From: Chitinophagaceae bacterium
GTDB taxonomy: Bacteria; Bacteroidota; Bacteroidia; Chitinophagales; Chitinophagaceae
NCBI GenBank assembly: GCA_024103425.1
Contig: JAGFIS010000039.1
Coordinates: 62,001-126,000, forward strand
Direction: 5' to 3'
Length of the DNA: 64,000 nt
In this document: piece by piece, positions 16,798 to 27,282 of the stretch
How positions within the stretch are numbered: the stretch's first letter is position 1
Layout: each line of letters opens with the position of its first letter
The notes under the pieces: model-generated
Seen by the model: the letters and a program-made list of their open reading frames with translations, nothing else
The model's database searches: none
Told to the model about the DNA's origin: nothing
Translations under genes and position numbers: made by a program

Positions 16798-19770
16798 ATG
16801 AAATTTAAAGGCCTGGTATGGTTTTTTTCCATTATCCTTATCCTTATCTCCCTCTATCAGCTTTCATTTAACTGGGTGGTACACAACCACGAGAAAAAGC
16901 TGCGCGAAAAGGCGGACAAAGTAGTTGCATTAACACATCCGGAGGCTACCGGCGATGAGAAAGAATTGCTCGAAACACAACTCTTTCACCATTATGTAGA
17001 CAGTACCCGTCACGAAAAGATTTATCCTGTTTTCGGTACCACCTATCAGAAGTCAAAAGAGAACCAACTTCAATTAGGTCTCGACCTTCAGGGAGGTATG
17101 AGTGTTACGATGAATGTTAGTCTGGATGGGCTTCTCAAATCATTAAGTAATAATCCGAAAGATCCTTCATTAGTGAAAGCAATTGCTACGACCAATGAGA
17201 GACAAGTTCAAAGTGATTTGGATTATATCACTTTGTTTGGCCAGGTTTGGAAAGAGCAGAATCCTAACCTTCCGATGGCATCAGTTTTTGGAGGAGCCGG
17301 TAAGACGATCAAGATCAATGATAGTGATCAGAAAGTGCTGAGTGAATTACAGAGCATTGCCAAAGATGCAATCAATCAGACTTATAAAGTAATTACCAAG
17401 AGAGTTGACCAGTTCGGTGTATCCAGCGTTCCGGTAAACCTGGATATTGCGAAAGGGATTATCAACGTTGAGTTGCCGGGAGTACAAGATCCTGAAAGAG
17501 TAAGGAAATTGCTACAGGCATCGGCATATCTGCAATTTTGGGAAGTATATAATATAGGTGAGATTGGGCAGGCCATTGATAATGCAGACCGCGCACTCGC
17601 CGGCTTCCTCAGCGGTGCTCATGAAGGAGATTCAGCTAATATTTCCAATGAGCATCCTTTAACCAGTGTGATTCACTTCATCGGTCCGCAACAGGGACCG
17701 AACGGACAGTTGTCCTATTATCCGGCCATTGCCAATGTGGAAGTAAAGGATACAGCTCTTGCTAATAAATACCTGAATATGGATATTGTTAGGAGTGAGT
17801 TTCCTTCTAATATCAAATTCTTATACGGTCCTGAGCAGCAGAACAGCCAGTCTTCTCAGAGCTTTTTAGAACTATATGCAATCAAAACCGTTCCGGGCAC
17901 TGATAAAGCAAAATTGGAAGGAGATGCAATAGAAGACAGTCGTCAGGATTTTGATCAGAATGGGCGTCCGGCTATTAAGATGGAAATGACGCCTTCCGGT
18001 AGCAGGGTTTGGGCTAGAATGACCGGTGATAATATCGGGCGTCCGATAGCCATTGTGCTTGATGATATCGTATATAGTGCGCCTAACGTAAATCAGGCGA
18101 TTGAAGGAGGAAGCTCTGAGATTTCAGGAAACTTCACCATTCAGGAGGCTCAGGACCTTGCGAATGTGTTGAAGATTGGTAAGATCGACGCCCCGGCCAA
18201 AATCGTTCAGGAGCAGATCGTAGGTCCGACTTTAGGACAAAAGGCAGTAAGAGGAGGTGCGACAGCATTCATCATCGCTTTCGTCATCATCTTCATATTG
18301 ATGTTAGTTTATTACAATACCGGTGGTATGGTAGCAAACATCGCATTGATATTCAACCTGCTCTTTACTGTTGGTATTCTCAGTGCATTAGGAGCTTCGC
18401 TGACAGCAGCAAGTATTGCGGCCCTGGTATTGACAGTCGGAATGGCGGTAGATACAAACGTAATTATTTTTGAAAGGATTAAAGAAGAGTTGGCACGTGG
18501 TAAGTCTTACCAGCAGGCCATCAACGATGGTTATGTAAGATCTTATGCGCCTGTAATTGATGCCCACGTAACAGTATTCCTCACTGCTGTAATTCTGTTC
18601 TATTTCGGTTTGGGGCCAATCCTTGGATTTGCAACTACTCAGATGCTGGGTATTTCTCTGTCTTTGTTCTGCGGTATCCTGATGTCACGCCTTATCACCG
18701 ATGTGTATATGAACAGGCAACGCCACTTCAAGTATTTTACCAAGGTGAGCAACTGGGTTTTCAGACACCCACAATTCAAGTTTATTGAATACAGAAAAAT
18801 AGCATACATAATTTCTGTAGTAGTATTGATAGGCGGTATCGGGTCTTATTTCAACGGCTTTAACAAAGGGGTTGAATTTAAGGGAGGCCGCAGCTATACG
18901 ATACAGTTTGCGGAGAAAGTAGATCCTGAAGCAATCCGAGGTAGTTTGAAAGATGCCCTTGACGGTGACAACCCGGTAATTAAAACAGTTGGAGACTATC
19001 GCCATCTCGATATCACTACTTCTTTCATGAAAGGGGTGGGTAATGCAGACAGCGTTGTTGAGGCACGCCTGTTTTCAGCTCTACAGAAAGTTTTGCCTGA
19101 GGGAACTACCTTAGAACAATTCAAAAAGAATAATATTCAGAGTTCGCAGGTAGTACAGCCGGTCATCTCTAAGGATCTGGAGAGAGGTGCTATTCTCGCG
19201 GTTATATTCTCAATGATTGCGATTGTTGGTTATATCCTGTTGCGATTCAGAGACTGGAGATATTCAGTCGGTACAATTTTATCATTGGTACACGACGTGT
19301 TTGTCACGCTGATTGTATTCTCATTCTTCAGAAACTTCGTACCGTTCCCACTGGAGATTGACCAGTACTTTATTGCTGCGGTCTTGACCGTCGTCGGTTA
19401 CTCCATGAACGATACTATAATCATCTTTGATAGAATCAGGGAGAATAGTAATGATCCGCTGTTGATTGATAAATCGAAGACTGAAATTATTAACCTGTCA
19501 ATTAACGAAACACTGAGTCGTACCGTAATGACATCATTGACAACCTTCCTCACAATTCTATCGCTCTTCATCTTTGGAGGCGAAGTGACAAGAGGATTTG
19601 CATTTGTGATGCTGATCGGTATCATCGCGGGTACTTACTCATCTATCTTTGTGGCAACACCTATATTGATGGAGTTCTCTAAACACAGGCCCTTGGGTTC
19701 GCTGAAGAGAAGAGCTTCGTTGATGAAACAGGCATCCCGCCGCAGTGCGAAAGGTACAGTAGAATCCTGA
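16798..19770 (+). CDS. secDF: Protein translocase SecDF fusion
   Basis: 990 residues joining SecD and SecF in one chain, as usual in Bacteroidetes. The inner-membrane protein uses the proton gradient to help pull proteins through SecYEG. The SecD half (about 1-660) has LGLDLQGGMSVTM, the large periplasmic P1 head with the IVPGVQDPERV-like motif, and a six-helix block with VVDTNVIIFERIKEE-type motif (here AVDTNVIIFERI). The SecF half (about 665-990) has GVEFKGGRSYTIQF and YSMNDTIIIFDRIREN. The conserved D...R motif pairs of both halves are visible. It has its own promoter motif and terminator, so it is monocistronic. Confidence 0.96.
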   Translation: MKFKGLVWFFSIILILISLYQLSFNWVVHNHEKKLREKADKVVALTHPEATGDEKELLETQLFHHYVDSTRHEKIYPVFGTTYQKSKENQLQLGLDLQGGMSVTMNVSLDGLLKSLSNNPKDPSLVKAIATTNERQVQSDLDYITLFGQVWKEQNPNLPMASVFGGAGKTIKINDSDQKVLSELQSIAKDAINQTYKVITKRVDQFGVSSVPVNLDIAKGIINVELPGVQDPERVRKLLQASAYLQFWEVYNIGEIGQAIDNADRALAGFLSGAHEGDSANISNEHPLTSVIHFIGPQQGPNGQLSYYPAIANVEVKDTALANKYLNMDIVRSEFPSNIKFLYGPEQQNSQSSQSFLELYAIKTVPGTDKAKLEGDAIEDSRQDFDQNGRPAIKMEMTPSGSRVWARMTGDNIGRPIAIVLDDIVYSAPNVNQAIEGGSSEISGNFTIQEAQDLANVLKIGKIDAPAKIVQEQIVGPTLGQKAVRGGATAFIIAFVIIFILMLVYYNTGGMVANIALIFNLLFTVGILSALGASLTAASIAALVLTVGMAVDTNVIIFERIKEELARGKSYQQAINDGYVRSYAPVIDAHVTVFLTAVILFYFGLGPILGFATTQMLGISLSLFCGILMSRLITDVYMNRQRHFKYFTKVSNWVFRHPQFKFIEYRKIAYIISVVVLIGGIGSYFNGFNKGVEFKGGRSYTIQFAEKVDPEAIRGSLKDALDGDNPVIKTVGDYRHLDITTSFMKGVGNADSVVEARLFSALQKVLPEGTTLEQFKKNNIQSSQVVQPVISKDLERGAILAVIFSMIAIVGYILLRFRDWRYSVGTILSLVHDVFVTLIVFSFFRNFVPFPLEIDQYFIAAVLTVVGYSMNDTIIIFDRIRENSNDPLLIDKSKTEIINLSINETLSRTVMTSLTTFLTILSLFIFGGEVTRGFAFVMLIGIIAGTYSSIFVATPILMEFSKHRPLGSLKRRASLMKQASRRSAKGTVES

Positions 19771-19791
19771 TCAGGGTTTTAATATATCACT

Positions 19792-19830
19792 AAAAGCCTC
19801 CTGATAAAGTAAAGGGGGCTTTTCTTTTTA
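19792..19830 (+). terminator. Intrinsic terminator of secDF
   Basis: Stem AAAAGCCTCC with GGGGGCTTTT (one T-G pair), 12-base loop, followed by CTTTTT. Confidence 0.85.
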
Positions 19831-19887
19831 ACAGGTAATACTTTGACATCTTTCGGTTTGCCTCATGATCAGATAAAATCATTCAAT

Positions 19888-19895
19888 TAAATTTG
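19888..19895 (+). promoter_or_regulatory. Bacteroidetes -7 motif for the aminotransferase gene
   Basis: TAAATTTG matches TAnnTTTG and lies 24 bases before the ATG at 19920. A TTTG at 19857 is farther than the usual spacing. Confidence 0.4.
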
Positions 19896-19919
19896 TACAC
19901 TTAAAATAAAGAAACAGAT

Positions 19920-21116
19920 ATGGAACTTTCATCACTGTTAAACCGGTTTAGTGAACCCGAGACTTTAAAGATGGCTAAGCTTGGGCGCGAATTAAAAGCA
20001 AAAGGTATCGATGTTATCGACTTAAGCCTCGGTGAGCCTGACTTTAATACGCCCGATCACATCAAAGAAGCGGCTAAGAGAGCAATCGACGAAAACTACA
20101 GCCACTATACTCCTGTATCTGGATTTGCAGAGACAAAGAATGCCGTAATAGAGAAGCTGAAACGTGATAGCGGATTAACTTATACGCCTGATCAGATTAT
20201 GATCGGCACAGGAGCAAAACAGTGTATTGCTAATGTGATGATGGCGATCCTTGAAGAAGGGAAAGAGATTGTCATCCCAACGCCTTACTGGGTTTCTTAT
20301 TCCGAGATTGCGCGAATGGCCGGGGGTGAAGTAGTGTTTATTAACGCGATAGCCGCACAGGGATATAAAATTACTCCCGCGCAATTAGAAGCTGCAATTA
20401 CCGCAAATACCAGATTATTTATCTTCTCATCTCCGTGTAACCCTACCGGTGCTGTTTATTCTAGAGAAGAACTTGCTGCATTAGCCGAAGTGTTTGAGAA
20501 ACACCCTCAGGTGGCTATCATTAGTGATGAGATATATGAATATATCAATTATACCGGCAAACCACATCAGAGCCTTGCACAGTTTGAATCTATCAGAGAC
20601 CGTGTGATAATTATTAACGGGCTGAGTAAAGGATTTGCAATGACAGGGTGGAGGATAGGATATATTGCTGCCGATAAACAGTTGGTCAAAGCCTGCGAAA
20701 AAATTCAGGGACAATTTACCAGCGGCACTAACTCTATTGCACAGCGTGCAACAATTGCAGCGCTGACCGAATCTCTCGAGCCTTCGTTTGAAATGGTGAA
20801 AGAATTTGAGAGAAGAAAAAAGGAAGTAATGGAATTGCTTAAAGAATTCCCTCTCATCAGCTGCGTTGAACCCGATGGAGCATTTTATGTTTTTCCGGAA
20901 GTGAAAAGCTATTTTGGCAAATGCGCAGAAGATGGAACAGTGATTAATAACTCCGGCGATCTGAGTATGTATCTGCTCAACACAGCGCATGTTTCCACTG
21001 TGGCAGGCAGTGCTTTCGGAGCACCTGATAACATTAGATTGTCGTTTGCCAACAGCCTTAAGAATATCGAAGAAGGATACAGGCGGATTAAAATCGCGCT
21101 GGATAAGTTATCCTGA
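19920..21116 (+). CDS. aspC: Aspartate aminotransferase, class I (subgroup Ib)
   Basis: PLP enzyme moving amino groups between aspartate/glutamate and 2-oxo acids. 398 residues, usual for subgroup Ib. SLGEPDFNTP and YSHYTPVSG mark the N terminus. NPTGAVYSREEL, SDEIYEYINY and NGLSKGFAMTGWRIGY follow, with the PLP lysine near residue 237, and the substrate-binding Arg is in NIRLSFA. Subgroup members can have wider amino-acid range, so exact specificity is uncertain. It converges on the OmpA-type gene, leaving 13 bp. Confidence 0.9.
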   Translation: MELSSLLNRFSEPETLKMAKLGRELKAKGIDVIDLSLGEPDFNTPDHIKEAAKRAIDENYSHYTPVSGFAETKNAVIEKLKRDSGLTYTPDQIMIGTGAKQCIANVMMAILEEGKEIVIPTPYWVSYSEIARMAGGEVVFINAIAAQGYKITPAQLEAAITANTRLFIFSSPCNPTGAVYSREELAALAEVFEKHPQVAIISDEIYEYINYTGKPHQSLAQFESIRDRVIIINGLSKGFAMTGWRIGYIAADKQLVKACEKIQGQFTSGTNSIAQRATIAALTESLEPSFEMVKEFERRKKEVMELLKEFPLISCVEPDGAFYVFPEVKSYFGKCAEDGTVINNSGDLSMYLLNTAHVSTVAGSAFGAPDNIRLSFANSLKNIEEGYRRIKIALDKLS

Positions 21117-21129
21117 TTAAGGCGGCTTT

Positions 21130-21999
21130 CTAGAACTGCTGATTCAGAATTCTGAACATCTCATCCAGATTAGGAGAGAGAACGATGTCTGTCCTGCGGT
21201 TGCGGGCACGCCCCTCAGGAGTTGAGTTACTGTCAACCGGATCAAAATAACTGTGGCCGACAGATACAACCCTTACAGGGTTGACTCCGTATTTATCTAC
21301 CAGTATCCGTACTACGGAATTAGCTCTCTCTGTACTGAGTTCCCAGTTATCCTGGTATCTCCCTCTGATAGGAATGCTATCGGTATTGCCCTCAATTTGA
21401 ACACTGATTTCTTCATTCAGATTCAACACGGCAGCCAGTTTGGCAAGCGCTTCCACACCAGCCGGATTAACCACTGCACTTCCGGAGGGAAAAAGCAGGT
21501 TTTCGGAAAGGCTCACATATACTTTTCCGTTTTTCTGGTAAACACTTAGGTCGGTAGAATTATACCCCTTCAGCGCTTCGGTCATTTTATCTTTCAGGCT
21601 TTCTGTGGCTGCTTTTTGTTGTGACAGAACTCGTTCGAGTTGTGCCATTTTCTCTTCTGCTGCAGCCTTCTGTTGTTCAATCTGGCTTTCTAACTGTTGC
21701 AGACGCTGTCTTTGCTGAGCGAGGTCCTCCATACTCTGGTTCAGTAGGTTTTGTTGCTCTGCTGTTTTCTGACCGAGCTGGGTGTTCTGGCTGCTCAGGT
21801 CTGCAATCTTTTTATTCTGATCTGCAATGTTCTTTTCCATAGTTGCAATCTGGTTCTGCAGGCTATATACTTTATTCTGTAACAGAGTGCTGTCTGTCTG
21901 TAATTGCGATACATGTTCCTGCGACTGAATCAGGTAGCGTTTTGCAACACAACTGCTAAGTAAAATCATCCCTGTGGTTATCAGAAGAATTCGTTTCAT
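21130..21999 (-). CDS. OmpA/MotB-type lipoprotein with long coiled coil
   Basis: 289 residues. A lipoprotein signal ends at SSC (Cys about 17). Residues about 25-130 form a heptad-rich coiled coil with many Gln/Leu. The C-terminal domain about 150-285 is OmpA-like (IQIEGNTDS-type strand, NWELSTERANSVV, VGHSYFDP, ARNRRTDIVL), which binds peptidoglycan diaminopimelate. It probably spans the periplasm from a lipid anchor to the wall, as a spacer or tether. The coiled coil distinguishes it from Pal. Its partner is unknown. It is transcribed alone on the minus strand. Confidence 0.9.
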   Translation of the reverse strand: MKRILLITTGMILLSSCVAKRYLIQSQEHVSQLQTDSTLLQNKVYSLQNQIATMEKNIADQNKKIADLSSQNTQLGQKTAEQQNLLNQSMEDLAQQRQRLQQLESQIEQQKAAAEEKMAQLERVLSQQKAATESLKDKMTEALKGYNSTDLSVYQKNGKVYVSLSENLLFPSGSAVVNPAGVEALAKLAAVLNLNEEISVQIEGNTDSIPIRGRYQDNWELSTERANSVVRILVDKYGVNPVRVVSVGHSYFDPVDSNSTPEGRARNRRTDIVLSPNLDEMFRILNQQF

Positions 22000-22049
22000 G
22001 TGTTCGTTTATTTTCCGGTTTTAAAGTAGACGCCGGATTTCGTAAATAT

Positions 22050-22883
22050 TTATTGTACTAATTCCATTTCAAACAGCTTCGGCCAGTCTTTGCCCGTAAT
22101 GTAAACCTTTTTACCAGCACTGTCGTAAGCAATTCCGTTTAAAACAGCGCTTTCACCTAGAAATGCTTCAGGTGCATACTGCTTCATCAGCCCTCTTAAA
22201 TTCATGATTCCGGTGACATGGCCATTGGCAGTATCAATTCTCAAGATGTCATCTGTCAGCCAACGGTTGGCATATAGCGCTCCGTCGATCAGTTCCAATT
22301 CGTTCAATCTGTCCACCGGGCCTTTGTTATCTCTGACAGAAATTATTTTGTTGATATTCATCTTGCTTCCGTTCTCGTCAGGAGTAACAAAATAAATATT
22401 AGATGTACCATCGCTGATAATCAGCTCTTTGCCGTTATTAGTGGCTCCCCATCCCTCGTGATTCCAGTTATATGTGCGGATGGGCTTAGTGATATCGTTT
22501 AAGGTGTATTCAAATATTTTTTTATTCTGCCACGTAAGCTGAAAAATCCTGTTGTTGAGAATCGTTATTCCTTCGCCAAAGATGGTCGGGTCTTCAATCG
22601 TGTGACTTTTCAGCGGTTTTCCCGACTTAATATCTACCACCCTGAGTTTAGACTTCTTCAATTCGCCTGTTCCTTCGTAGAGTATCCCGTCAAAAAATTC
22701 CAAACCCTGCGTGAAAGAAGTGGGATCGTGAGGATAGATACCTGTTACTTTGAAGGGGATTGGAGTAGGAGCAGGTATGGTTTCTGTCTTTGGTATGGGC
22801 AGCGACGGGTCGTAGTCGTTTGAGGGGTCGCCATTGCATGAAAAGAGGAAAATAAGTAATATACTAATGGCTGCCGCTCTCAT
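22050..22883 (-). CDS. Glutaminyl-peptide cyclotransferase (plant-type), lipoprotein
   Basis: 277 residues with a lipoprotein signal (ending LFSC). It is a five-bladed propeller QC: SFTQGLEFFDGILYEGTG is the family signature, then GEGITILNNRIFQLTWQ, NHEGWGATNNGKELIISDGTSNIYFV and LNELELIDGALYANRW. It should convert N-terminal Gln of exported proteins to pyroglutamate in the periplasm. This fits Bacteroidetes, where signal peptidase I often leaves Gln at the mature N terminus (several proteins in this window end their signal in AQ). An exact TAnnTTTG motif on the minus strand lies at 22897-22904, only about 14 bp from the start. Confidence 0.92.
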   Translation of the reverse strand: MRAAAISILLIFLFSCNGDPSNDYDPSLPIPKTETIPAPTPIPFKVTGIYPHDPTSFTQGLEFFDGILYEGTGELKKSKLRVVDIKSGKPLKSHTIEDPTIFGEGITILNNRIFQLTWQNKKIFEYTLNDITKPIRTYNWNHEGWGATNNGKELIISDGTSNIYFVTPDENGSKMNINKIISVRDNKGPVDRLNELELIDGALYANRWLTDDILRIDTANGHVTGIMNLRGLMKQYAPEAFLGESAVLNGIAYDSAGKKVYITGKDWPKLFEMELVQ

Positions 22884-23154
22884 TCTTTTTTGGTGTCAAA
22901 AATAATCAATCCCCTATGAATATTCAGACTGAAAGCCTTGTATTTGAGGCTGTAGCTTGCATTTTAGTAATATTTTTATTTTCTTTGTCTCCTGATCTGC
23001 AAAACCAATCTACGGTTTAATATCCTAAAAAAAATTTGTCGTCCAATTTTTTGTGTACCTTCACTCAAGATTCCCGTATCTTATTGATAATCAATTAATC
23101 AATCTCCTGTGATATTTTTTAATCCGGACGATAGCCCGGGAACACGGGATTTGA

Positions 23155-24381
23155 ATGCGATTGATTTTTACACTATTTGCCATTTTACTGTGTGGAATTG
23201 CGGGTGCACAGCCTTTCGGTCAAAGCCAGAATAACTGGAATGGTATTTCAGGCGACAGGACGGGTCAGCACCAGAATACCCCTGCACACAAGAGGGATAC
23301 CTTACCCGGTGAAGTGATTGTCGTGCCCGTTGTTGTTCATGTTTTATACAATACATCAGATCAAAATATTTCAGATCAGCGCATTATAGATCAGATTAAT
23401 TCATTGAACCGCGATTACAGAAGGCGCAATGCCGATACTGTAAACACGCCGGCTGCTTTCAGAGACCGTGCAGCAGATGTACAGATAGTTTTTGCCCTGG
23501 CTCAGAGAGATCCACATGGAAATAAAACAACAGGAATCATCCGGAAATATACCAAGACAAAGATGTTCATGCCCGATGATGAAATGAAGTTTTCTGCAAA
23601 AGGTGGGGATGATGCATGGGATGCGACTAAGTATCTGAATATCTGGGTTTGTAACATTTTTGGCCGTTTACTGGGGTACACCCCCATGCCGGGCGGTGAT
23701 CCAAAGACTGACGGAGTCGTGATTCAGTATTCTGTGTTCGGACACGGCAATGGTCTTAGCGGTCCATTTAATTTGGGACGTACGCTGACACATGAAGTAG
23801 GCCACTGGCTGGGCCTCAAACATATCTGGGGAGATTCTGAATGTGGAGATGACGGGATAGATGATACTCCACGCCAGCAGTCAGCCAATACAGGGCATAA
23901 TGTGTTTCCTAAAATATCTGCTTGTTCCGAGGATGCAAATGGTGATATGTTTATGAATTTCATGGACTTTTCTGATGATGCTGATATGAATATGTTTACC
24001 ATCGGGCAGAAGAAAGCCATGCGTGCACAGTTTGCATTGGGTGGCGACAGAAATTCATTGCTTGTATCAGATGCCCTTAACATCAACGGTATAGAGGAAG
24101 CACTGCAGGATAAAGACTGGGAAGAGGTTGTCCGTCTATATCCGAATCCGACTGTGGATTACGTAATTGTTGAAGGCAGAAGCCTCAACGATATCAATGG
24201 TAAGTACCTGAAGCTTTACGATATGCAGGGCAAACTGATTCTGAGTAAACGTATTCAGGACGAAAGAACCAGGATTGATATGAACGGGCTGCCGGGTGGA
24301 TTATATATGCTCTCTCTTGAAGATATGGGTGAACGTAAGATGTTTAAGATTGTTAAGACTGCTTCGGGCTTTTCGCACTAA
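23155..24381 (+). CDS. Secreted M43 (cytophagalysin-type) metalloprotease with T9SS sorting domain
   Basis: 408 residues. After a signal peptide (ending GAQ) comes a prodomain-like stretch with VVVHVLYN. The catalytic zinc motif is HEVGHWLGLKH near residue 213, followed by the M43 features GDSECGDDGIDDTP and the Met-turn MNFMDFSDD. Residues about 325-408 form a type A T9SS sorting domain (RLYPNPTVDYVIVEG, LPGGLYMLSL). It is therefore exported to the surface or medium and should degrade proteins. Its end overlaps the convergent next gene by 29 bases. An ATTGAT-A-ATCAAT palindrome at 23083-23095 lies about 60 bp before the start. Confidence 0.93.
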   Translation: MRLIFTLFAILLCGIAGAQPFGQSQNNWNGISGDRTGQHQNTPAHKRDTLPGEVIVVPVVVHVLYNTSDQNISDQRIIDQINSLNRDYRRRNADTVNTPAAFRDRAADVQIVFALAQRDPHGNKTTGIIRKYTKTKMFMPDDEMKFSAKGGDDAWDATKYLNIWVCNIFGRLLGYTPMPGGDPKTDGVVIQYSVFGHGNGLSGPFNLGRTLTHEVGHWLGLKHIWGDSECGDDGIDDTPRQQSANTGHNVFPKISACSEDANGDMFMNFMDFSDDADMNMFTIGQKKAMRAQFALGGDRNSLLVSDALNINGIEEALQDKDWEEVVRLYPNPTVDYVIVEGRSLNDINGKYLKLYDMQGKLILSKRIQDERTRIDMNGLPGGLYMLSLEDMGERKMFKIVKTASGFSH

Positions 24382-25933
24382 CCTTATCGAAACGTTTCTT
24401 TTCAATGTATTTCTTGCGGATAATGCCTGCAACGGGTTTATTGTAGATTTTGCTTTCCAGCCATGAAATAATATCGAGATAGGCAAAGGCCCGCGTTTCA
24501 AACTTTCCCGATTCCATAGTTTTCAGTTCGTCAAGTAAGCGTACAAACTCGGGCTTAATTTCCCGTTTTGAAATGTGGAATGACCTGCGCAAAAATCCAA
24601 ACATGGCTTCCTCAACCTTGGAGAGGTTTTCCATCTTGGCCATGAAGCGGTAAACTGATTTTATCAGGTACTCCATCAGCGAAAAGTTATCTAATTCGTA
24701 GTGAGCGATCAGGTGTAACAGTCGCGCATAACATTGCAAGTCGTTTCTCAGGTTAACTTTCCAGTTGATGATTTTATTGAGATAGTCTATTGCTTTACCG
24801 TAGTTACCGGCCCCGAAATAGAGGGAAGCTATTTTATAGTAGAAAACTAATGTGCGGTGCTTATCGAGGATGAGTTCGTACTTGTCTAACTGCTCTACTA
24901 TTTCCGGAACTAATTTGATGCCTTCCTCAAAGCTGCCTTCGAGGAAGTGCTTGTTGATGCGTGCTGTATAGAGATAAACGAATGTCTGGATACGGGTATT
25001 TTCATCGCGGTTAGCTTCAGGTGCCAGGGCGAATTTTTCAAATTCTTCCAGCGATTTTTTAAATCCCTCAAAATTCCTCAGGTTGAAGTGTGCATTCAGA
25101 AGATTGTGCATTCCCTTCAAATAGTTTTCTGTTTCAATACACAACATCTCAGGATATTCTGCGAATACTTCTGTCCATTTTTTGCAATACCGGTAATACA
25201 TCAGAAAATCCTGCCTGATGTAAGCGTACCAGCAATGCGCCTGGAAATAGTAGAGTTTTTCGTAGAAGCCCTTAGGATGCCGCAGATCTGCCGTGAGGTT
25301 ATCTTTGAAAAAGGAGGAAATCTCTTTTTCAGCTTTGGCGTTGCTGGCTATTCCGTTTTTTATATACCATTCGTAAAGTTGGAGCACCAGACTGCTGAGC
25401 CGTGCTTGCCTGTTATAATGGCTGATTGCATCCTCTACTTCTGATGCAAGCACTGTAGCACGGTCTGTCGAGCTGCGGGTGATGTGCAGATATTCTATCC
25501 TTTTCTCTTCTTCCAGTACGGTAATCAGCAATGGAATTTGGTGAGTAGTTTTTGCCGCATCTTTTATCCTGTCGAGGATACGCAGGCTTTGGTGGAACAG
25601 GCCTTTTTCATAAAGCGTCCTGGCGAATTCCAATTGCTCGTAAAACTGAAATTCATTTGTTGTACTGTTCCTCAACAGCATGAGGCTGATGAGAATCTGG
25701 CGGTACAGATGAGCCTTCAGGTTGGGTAATTGTTGCTTCTTTATCGAGGGATTTTTTCCCAGGATGGCGTCTTCATCATAGCTGTTCTGTTTGTCAATGG
25801 CATCAAAAAGCGTAATAATCTTTAGATCCCCTTTTGAGGAATTCCGCTTGATATACAGCTTAAAGTTCCTCTTTTCCGACTTTTCGAGCGAGTGGATGAG
25901 TTGGAAGAGGGCGTCTGTCGATTTGTTGGGCAT
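24353..25933 (-). CDS. Conserved Bacteroidetes protein of unknown function, helical repeats
   Basis: 526 residues, with no signal peptide or membrane segment. The whole chain reads as alpha-helical with TPR-like spacing (pairs such as EKGLFHQSLRILDRIKDA, YFGAGNYGKAIDYLNKII). It begins with a conserved-looking block on Ser-Glu-Lys-Arg-Asn (HSLEKSEKRNFKLYIKR) and ends in a basic tail. I do not recognise a catalytic motif; a protein-protein scaffold in the cytosol is the most that can be inferred. It is divergent from leuA with 164 bp between starts and shares 29 antiparallel bases with the M43 protease gene. Confidence 0.8.
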   Translation of the reverse strand: MPNKSTDALFQLIHSLEKSEKRNFKLYIKRNSSKGDLKIITLFDAIDKQNSYDEDAILGKNPSIKKQQLPNLKAHLYRQILISLMLLRNSTTNEFQFYEQLEFARTLYEKGLFHQSLRILDRIKDAAKTTHQIPLLITVLEEEKRIEYLHITRSSTDRATVLASEVEDAISHYNRQARLSSLVLQLYEWYIKNGIASNAKAEKEISSFFKDNLTADLRHPKGFYEKLYYFQAHCWYAYIRQDFLMYYRYCKKWTEVFAEYPEMLCIETENYLKGMHNLLNAHFNLRNFEGFKKSLEEFEKFALAPEANRDENTRIQTFVYLYTARINKHFLEGSFEEGIKLVPEIVEQLDKYELILDKHRTLVFYYKIASLYFGAGNYGKAIDYLNKIINWKVNLRNDLQCYARLLHLIAHYELDNFSLMEYLIKSVYRFMAKMENLSKVEEAMFGFLRRSFHISKREIKPEFVRLLDELKTMESGKFETRAFAYLDIISWLESKIYNKPVAGIIRKKYIEKKRFDKVSAKSPKQS

Positions 25934-26097
25934 CGTAATTTAATTCGCTAAAATACCAGTGTTTTTGCGGGTTTCAGAGGATATTGAACGGTTTTAACAG
26001 TGTAATATCTGTCAAATATGATTCCGTTTCCCGGAATGCTAAAATTAATTTCGAAGATAATTCAATCGACTCTTTATCCTTTAATAAAAATGAACGC

Positions 26098-27264
26098 ATG
26101 AAAAAGATTGTGATTTTTGATACGACCCTTCGTGATGGTGAGCAGGTCCCCGGTTGTAAACTGAATACAAAAGAGAAAGTTGAGCTCGCTTTACATCTCG
26201 AAAAACTGGGTGTAGATGTCATTGAAGCCGGGTTCCCGATCTCCAGCCCGGGGGATTTTGCTTCGGTAGAAGAAATTTCAAAAGCCGTAAAGGAAGCAGT
26301 GATTTGCGGATTGTCCAGAGCCGTTAAAAAAGACATCGAGGTAGCTGCGCAAGCGCTGAAACATGCCAAAAGGCCGAGGATTCATACCGGTATCGGAACT
26401 TCGGATTACCATATCAAAGGGAAGTTCAATTCCACTCAGGAGGATATTTTAGAACGTGCCGTACAATGTGTGAAGTGGGCGCGCAATTTTACCGATAACG
26501 TAGAATTCTATGCCGAAGATGCCGGTCGTACCGATAATGAATACCTCGCCAGAGTGATAGAAAAAGTAATTGCCGCCGGTGCTACCACTGTGAATATACC
26601 CGATACCACAGGCTACTGCCTGCCACACCAATACGGAGAGAAGATTGCGTATCTGGTCAACAATGTTCCGAACATCGATAAGGCAGTCATTTCCTGCCAT
26701 TGCCACAACGACCTCGGACTCGCTACTGCCAATTCTATTGCCGGAATCATCGCAGGGGCAGGCCAGATTGAATGTACCATCAACGGATTAGGAGAAAGAG
26801 CCGGAAATACATCTTTGGAGGAAGTGGTGATGATCATCAAACAACACAAACACCTTGGATTCACCACCGGAATTGACACCAAGATGCTCAACCCGCTGAG
26901 CAGAATTGTTTCAGACACCATGCGCATGCCGGTTCAGCCGAATAAGGCGATTGTGGGCAGCAATGCTTTCTCACACTCATCAGGAATTCATCAGGATGGT
27001 TTCCTGAAAGATGCTCAGACCTACGAAATCATTAATCCGGTTGATGTGGGTGCAGACAGCTCCAAGATTATCCTCACAGCCCGAAGCGGACGCAGTGCAT
27101 TAGCATACCGCTTCCAAAACCTTGGTTTCTCGTTTGACAGAAATGATGTTGACGTACTCTATGAAAGATTCCTGGCCGTTGCTGACAGTAAAAAAGAGGT
27201 TACCGATGATGACCTGAATGAGATGGCAAAAGTGTATTCTCAAAAAGAAAAAGTAATCGCATAA
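26098..27264 (+). CDS. leuA: 2-Isopropylmalate synthase, short form
   Basis: First committed step of leucine synthesis: acetyl-CoA plus 2-oxoisovalerate. I choose the ATG at 26098 because [13 protein letters not shown] then sits 5 residues in, as in homologues; the longer frame from 25984 adds 38 non-conserved residues. It has 388 residues: a TIM barrel with the metal motif HCHNDLGLA and catalytic GLGERAGN, plus the helical linker ([11 protein letters not shown]). The C-terminal LeuA dimer regulatory domain of full-length enzymes (about 510 residues) is missing, so classical leucine feedback inhibition is not expected. Nearby members of the family include homocitrate synthase, but the leuCDB neighbours settle the role. 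It leads the leu operon. Confidence 0.94.
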   Translation: MKKIVIFDTTLRDGEQVPGCKLNTKEKVELALHLEKLGVDVIEAGFPISSPGDFASVEEISKAVKEAVICGLSRAVKKDIEVAAQALKHAKRPRIHTGIGTSDYHIKGKFNSTQEDILERAVQCVKWARNFTDNVEFYAEDAGRTDNEYLARVIEKVIAAGATTVNIPDTTGYCLPHQYGEKIAYLVNNVPNIDKAVISCHCHNDLGLATANSIAGIIAGAGQIECTINGLGERAGNTSLEEVVMIIKQHKHLGFTTGIDTKMLNPLSRIVSDTMRMPVQPNKAIVGSNAFSHSSGIHQDGFLKDAQTYEIINPVDVGADSSKIILTARSGRSALAYRFQNLGFSFDRNDVDVLYERFLAVADSKKEVTDDDLNEMAKVYSQKEKVIA

Positions 27265-27282
27265 TTAAATTGAAAGAACCCG

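Noticed and set aside
25984-26097. Longer N terminus or leader peptide for leuA
   Set aside because: The 38 extra codons have no family likeness, no Leu-rich run and no following hairpin, so they support neither a longer LeuA nor an attenuator.
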